A stretch of 64,000 nucleotides of DNA from Aidingimonas lacisalsi (GTDB taxonomy: Bacteria > Pseudomonadota > Gammaproteobacteria > Pseudomonadales > Halomonadaceae), in assembly GCF_008079445.1 (NCBI RefSeq), contig NZ_VRYH01000008.1, positions 57,415 through 121,414 of the forward strand. The letters are read 5' to 3'. This document shows, in pieces, positions 61,971-64,000 of this stretch. How positions within the stretch are numbered: the stretch's first letter is position 1; every line of letters begins with the position of its first letter. The notes below the pieces were generated by a model. That model had not been told where the DNA came from. It saw nothing but the letters and a program-made list of their open reading frames with translations, and searched no databases. Position numbers and translations under genes: made by a program.

Positions 61971-63749
61971 ATGGCAACAACACATACATCATCCCACCGA
62001 CGAGGTATCAGTCTTCAGGCGAAGGTCCTGATGCTGGTGCTTCTACCTCTCTTGGTTGTCACCGTGGCGTTAGTCGCCCGTGAGACGCTTGATCGTATCG
62101 ACGACAACCAGACTAGATTGGCGCAACAGCGCGAATCCTTGCTCGATAATCGCAAGCAGAGCGTGCGTGACGTCGTGCAACAGGCCAAGACCGCGATTGC
62201 ACCCATCGTCAATCGCGCGGGTGCGAGCGACGACGAGGCCAAGGCGCAGGCCGCCGAGATCCTGCGCAGCATGCGCTTCGATGGCGATAACTACATTTTC
62301 GCATTTGAATATGACGGAATGAATATCGTGCTGCCACATCAGCCGGAACAAGAAGGGACCAATCTTGGCGACCTTCAAAGTCCCAACGGAGATTATTTCA
62401 TCCGTGAGCTGATTGATCGCGCACAAGCGGGGGGCGGCTTTCATGAATACCCGTGGGAGTATCCCGGCACCGATGAAACCGAGACCAAATATTCCTACGC
62501 CGACCGAATCGACGAATGGGACTGGATGATCGGTGCTGGCGTCTATGCACGCGACATCAACGAAGCCATGGCCGAAGCCGAAGCGGTAGCCGCAGCGGAT
62601 TTGCGCGGCTCGATCATGGGCGCCTCGCTGACGGGGGCCGCCGTCTTCCTGGTCGTCGCCTTCATCGCCTGGTTCCTGGTACGCCGTACGCTGGGGCCTA
62701 TTCGCCAGACCGTTGCGGCGATGCAGGACATTGCCGAAGGCAAGGGCGACCTGACCCGCCGCCTTGAGGTCGACACCAAGGACGAGGTCGGTGAACTGGC
62801 AACCCAGTTCAATGCTTTCGTATCGCGCATGCAGGAAACATTGCGTGAAGTTCGCGGCAGTGTACGCCAGGTCAATCACGCGGCCGGGGAAATCGCTCAA
62901 GGTACCGATGAGCTTTCCACGCGTACCGAGCAGGCGGCTGCCAACCTGCAGGAAACCTCCTCGTCGATGGAGGAGATCACCTCGACGGTCAATCACAGTG
63001 CCGAGTCCGCCGACCAGGCCAACAAACTCGTGTCGGACACGGCCGATGTGGCGCGACAGGGCGAGTCCGCGATGGGGCAGGTCGAAAAGACCATGACCGA
63101 TATCAACGATTCCGCCGAGAAGATCAGCAACATCATCAGCATGATCGACTCGATCGCGTTCCAGACCAACATCCTGGCACTCAATGCGTCGGTGGAAGCC
63201 GCGCGTGCCGGTGAACACGGCAAAGGCTTCGCTGTCGTCGCCCAGGAAGTGCGTACACTGGCGAGCCGTTCCAGTGAGGCAGCAAGCCAGATTCGCGAAC
63301 TGATCGACACATCGGTGAATCACACGCAATCCGGTGCCGAGATCGTTCGCCAGGCCGGGCAGACCATGCAGGATATCGTGCAGAGCGTATCGCGCGTGAC
63401 CGACGTCATCGGCGAAATCAGCGCCGGCGCCAAGGAACAGAGCAGCGGCATCGGGCAGATCAACACCGCGGTCGCGGAAATGGACTCCATGACGCAGCAG
63501 AATGCCGCCATGGTTCAGCAGTCGGCCAGTACCAGTGCCGACATGCGCCGCCATGCCGAGCACCTCAATAACTTGATTGCCTCGTTCGTACTGGGCGAAG
63601 ACGCCGAAACACATCAGCGTCAATCGCTACCCGCTAGCGGTGTCTCCCCCAGCCGTTCCAACGCATCGGCAGCGAATACTCAACGTACACCATCTGTCCC
63701 CGTGACGCGGCAAACGGCCGAAGCCGCAGAGGAATGGGAAGCGTTTTAA
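61971..63749 (+). CDS. Methyl-accepting chemotaxis protein with Cache domain
   Basis: A 592-residue transmembrane receptor. Helices at about 17-36 and 211-232 flank a single-Cache-type periplasmic domain ([38 protein letters not shown]). HAMP and the long methylation helices follow, with the signalling tip [23 protein letters not shown]. The C-terminus EEWEAF resembles the NWETF tether that docks CheR in enteric Tsr, so adaptation enzymes may be recruited directly. Ligand is unknown; family members sense small organic acids. The end lies 26 bases before a hairpin. Confidence 0.93.
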   Translation: MATTHTSSHRRGISLQAKVLMLVLLPLLVVTVALVARETLDRIDDNQTRLAQQRESLLDNRKQSVRDVVQQAKTAIAPIVNRAGASDDEAKAQAAEILRSMRFDGDNYIFAFEYDGMNIVLPHQPEQEGTNLGDLQSPNGDYFIRELIDRAQAGGGFHEYPWEYPGTDETETKYSYADRIDEWDWMIGAGVYARDINEAMAEAEAVAAADLRGSIMGASLTGAAVFLVVAFIAWFLVRRTLGPIRQTVAAMQDIAEGKGDLTRRLEVDTKDEVGELATQFNAFVSRMQETLREVRGSVRQVNHAAGEIAQGTDELSTRTEQAAANLQETSSSMEEITSTVNHSAESADQANKLVSDTADVARQGESAMGQVEKTMTDINDSAEKISNIISMIDSIAFQTNILALNASVEAARAGEHGKGFAVVAQEVRTLASRSSEAASQIRELIDTSVNHTQSGAEIVRQAGQTMQDIVQSVSRVTDVIGEISAGAKEQSSGIGQINTAVAEMDSMTQQNAAMVQQSASTSADMRRHAEHLNNLIASFVLGEDAETHQRQSLPASGVSPSRSNASAANTQRTPSVPVTRQTAEAAEEWEAF

Positions 63750-63774
63750 GCGCTCTGGCCCATCCCAACGCAAA

Positions 63775-63916
63775 CAGGGCGCCGCCAGGCGCCCTGCATC
63801 GCGGTTACAACCGCTCCTACAACCCCCGCTGCCGATTCCAGGTAGGAGCGACTTCAGTCGCGATTGGCCGTGTCACCCAGGCAGGCCTCACCGCCCTGCA
63901 TCGCGGTTGAAACCGC
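63775..63916. repeat. REP-like repeat cluster at the right end
   Basis: A hairpin CAGGGCGCC-GCCA-GGCGCCCTG (63775-63796) is followed by an inverted copy TCGCGGTTACAACCGCTC (63799-63820), a direct copy GTAGGAGCGACTTCAGTC (from 63842, to 63863) and ATCGCGGTTGAAACCGC (63900-63916), all of the family in the urease locus. From 63917 to the window end no gene is seen. Confidence 0.85.
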
Positions 63917-64000
63917 TTATATGGACCCGTCCCGTTGTGCAAGCCCGAATCGCCATGGCCGGGGTGAGACTGCACGCTTATATCCGGCCTGTTAGCGGCA

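Noticed and set aside
63917..64000. Start of another gene at the right edge
   Set aside because: No start codon with ribosome site or coding signal could be supported in the last 84 bases.
1..64000. rRNA, tRNA, prophage or insertion sequence
   Set aside because: No conserved rRNA stretches, no cloverleaf with CCA-type ends, and no transposase, integrase or phage gene family seen in any frame.

Overview
The window is about 64 kb of a GC-rich (roughly 60% by eye) gammaproteobacterial chromosome. Gene content and order fit the Halomonadaceae (Halomonas, Chromohalobacter and relatives): a folC-dedD-cvpA-purF-metZ block as in Pseudomonas-like gammaproteobacteria, two tctCBA/ureABC-type nutrient modules, several c-di-GMP proteins and an NSS-family sodium symporter. 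This genus-level placement is inference from family recognition. No rRNA, tRNA, CRISPR array, insertion sequence or prophage was seen. Nearly all sequence is protein-coding on tightly packed operons.

Layout. 1-4.7 kb: end of folC, then dedD, cvpA, purF and metZ (folate, septum SPOR protein, purine and methionine synthesis). 4.7-10 kb: a DJ-1/PfpI protein, a cytochrome b561/YceI pair, a reverse-strand 2-oxoglutarate/Fe(II) oxygenase and a PAS-GGDEF-EAL protein. 10-15 kb: MATE exporter, D-amino acid dehydrogenase, and a reverse-strand phhB-aromatic aminotransferase pair without phhA. 15-21 kb: glutamate synthase gltBD. 21.3-28.4 kb: a translationally coupled three-gene SMC/condensin operon of MukFEB/MksFEB layout whose 1631-residue ATPase has Gly where the catalytic Glu of Walker B is expected. 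28.4-30.6 kb: an HlyD/DUF2955 efflux pair behind a SlyA-like palindrome. 30.6-37.5 kb: diguanylate cyclase, cyclopropane fatty acid synthase, thiamine-binding-type protein, argP/argO, an NSS symporter and cobA.

37.5-44.5 kb is a tricarboxylate transport locus: reverse-strand response regulator, histidine kinase and periplasmic binding protein plus an IclR regulator, divergent from tctCBA. 44.5-57 kb is a complete urea acquisition and hydrolysis locus, urtABCDE-ureDABCEFG-hupE/ureJ, on one strand. In front of urtA lie three NtrC-like 15-bp sites spaced 31 and 32 bp, followed by a sigma-54 -24/-12 element, so the locus looks like a nitrogen-limitation regulon member. A REP-like repeat family sits inside this locus (between ureD and ureA as a 67-bp tandem array, and between ureF and ureG) and again at the window's right end. 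57-64 kb: a GAF-GGDEF-EAL protein, a convergent periplasmic-binding-domain diguanylate cyclase whose stop overlaps it, and a chemoreceptor with a CheR-tether-like C terminus.

The strongest themes are nitrogen (urea uptake, urease, glutamate synthase, arginine export, amino acid catabolism), c-di-GMP signalling (four proteins) and a chromosome-organisation or plasmid-restriction SMC complex of unusual sequence. All start sites were chosen from ribosome binding sites and family starts by eye; no database search was run.
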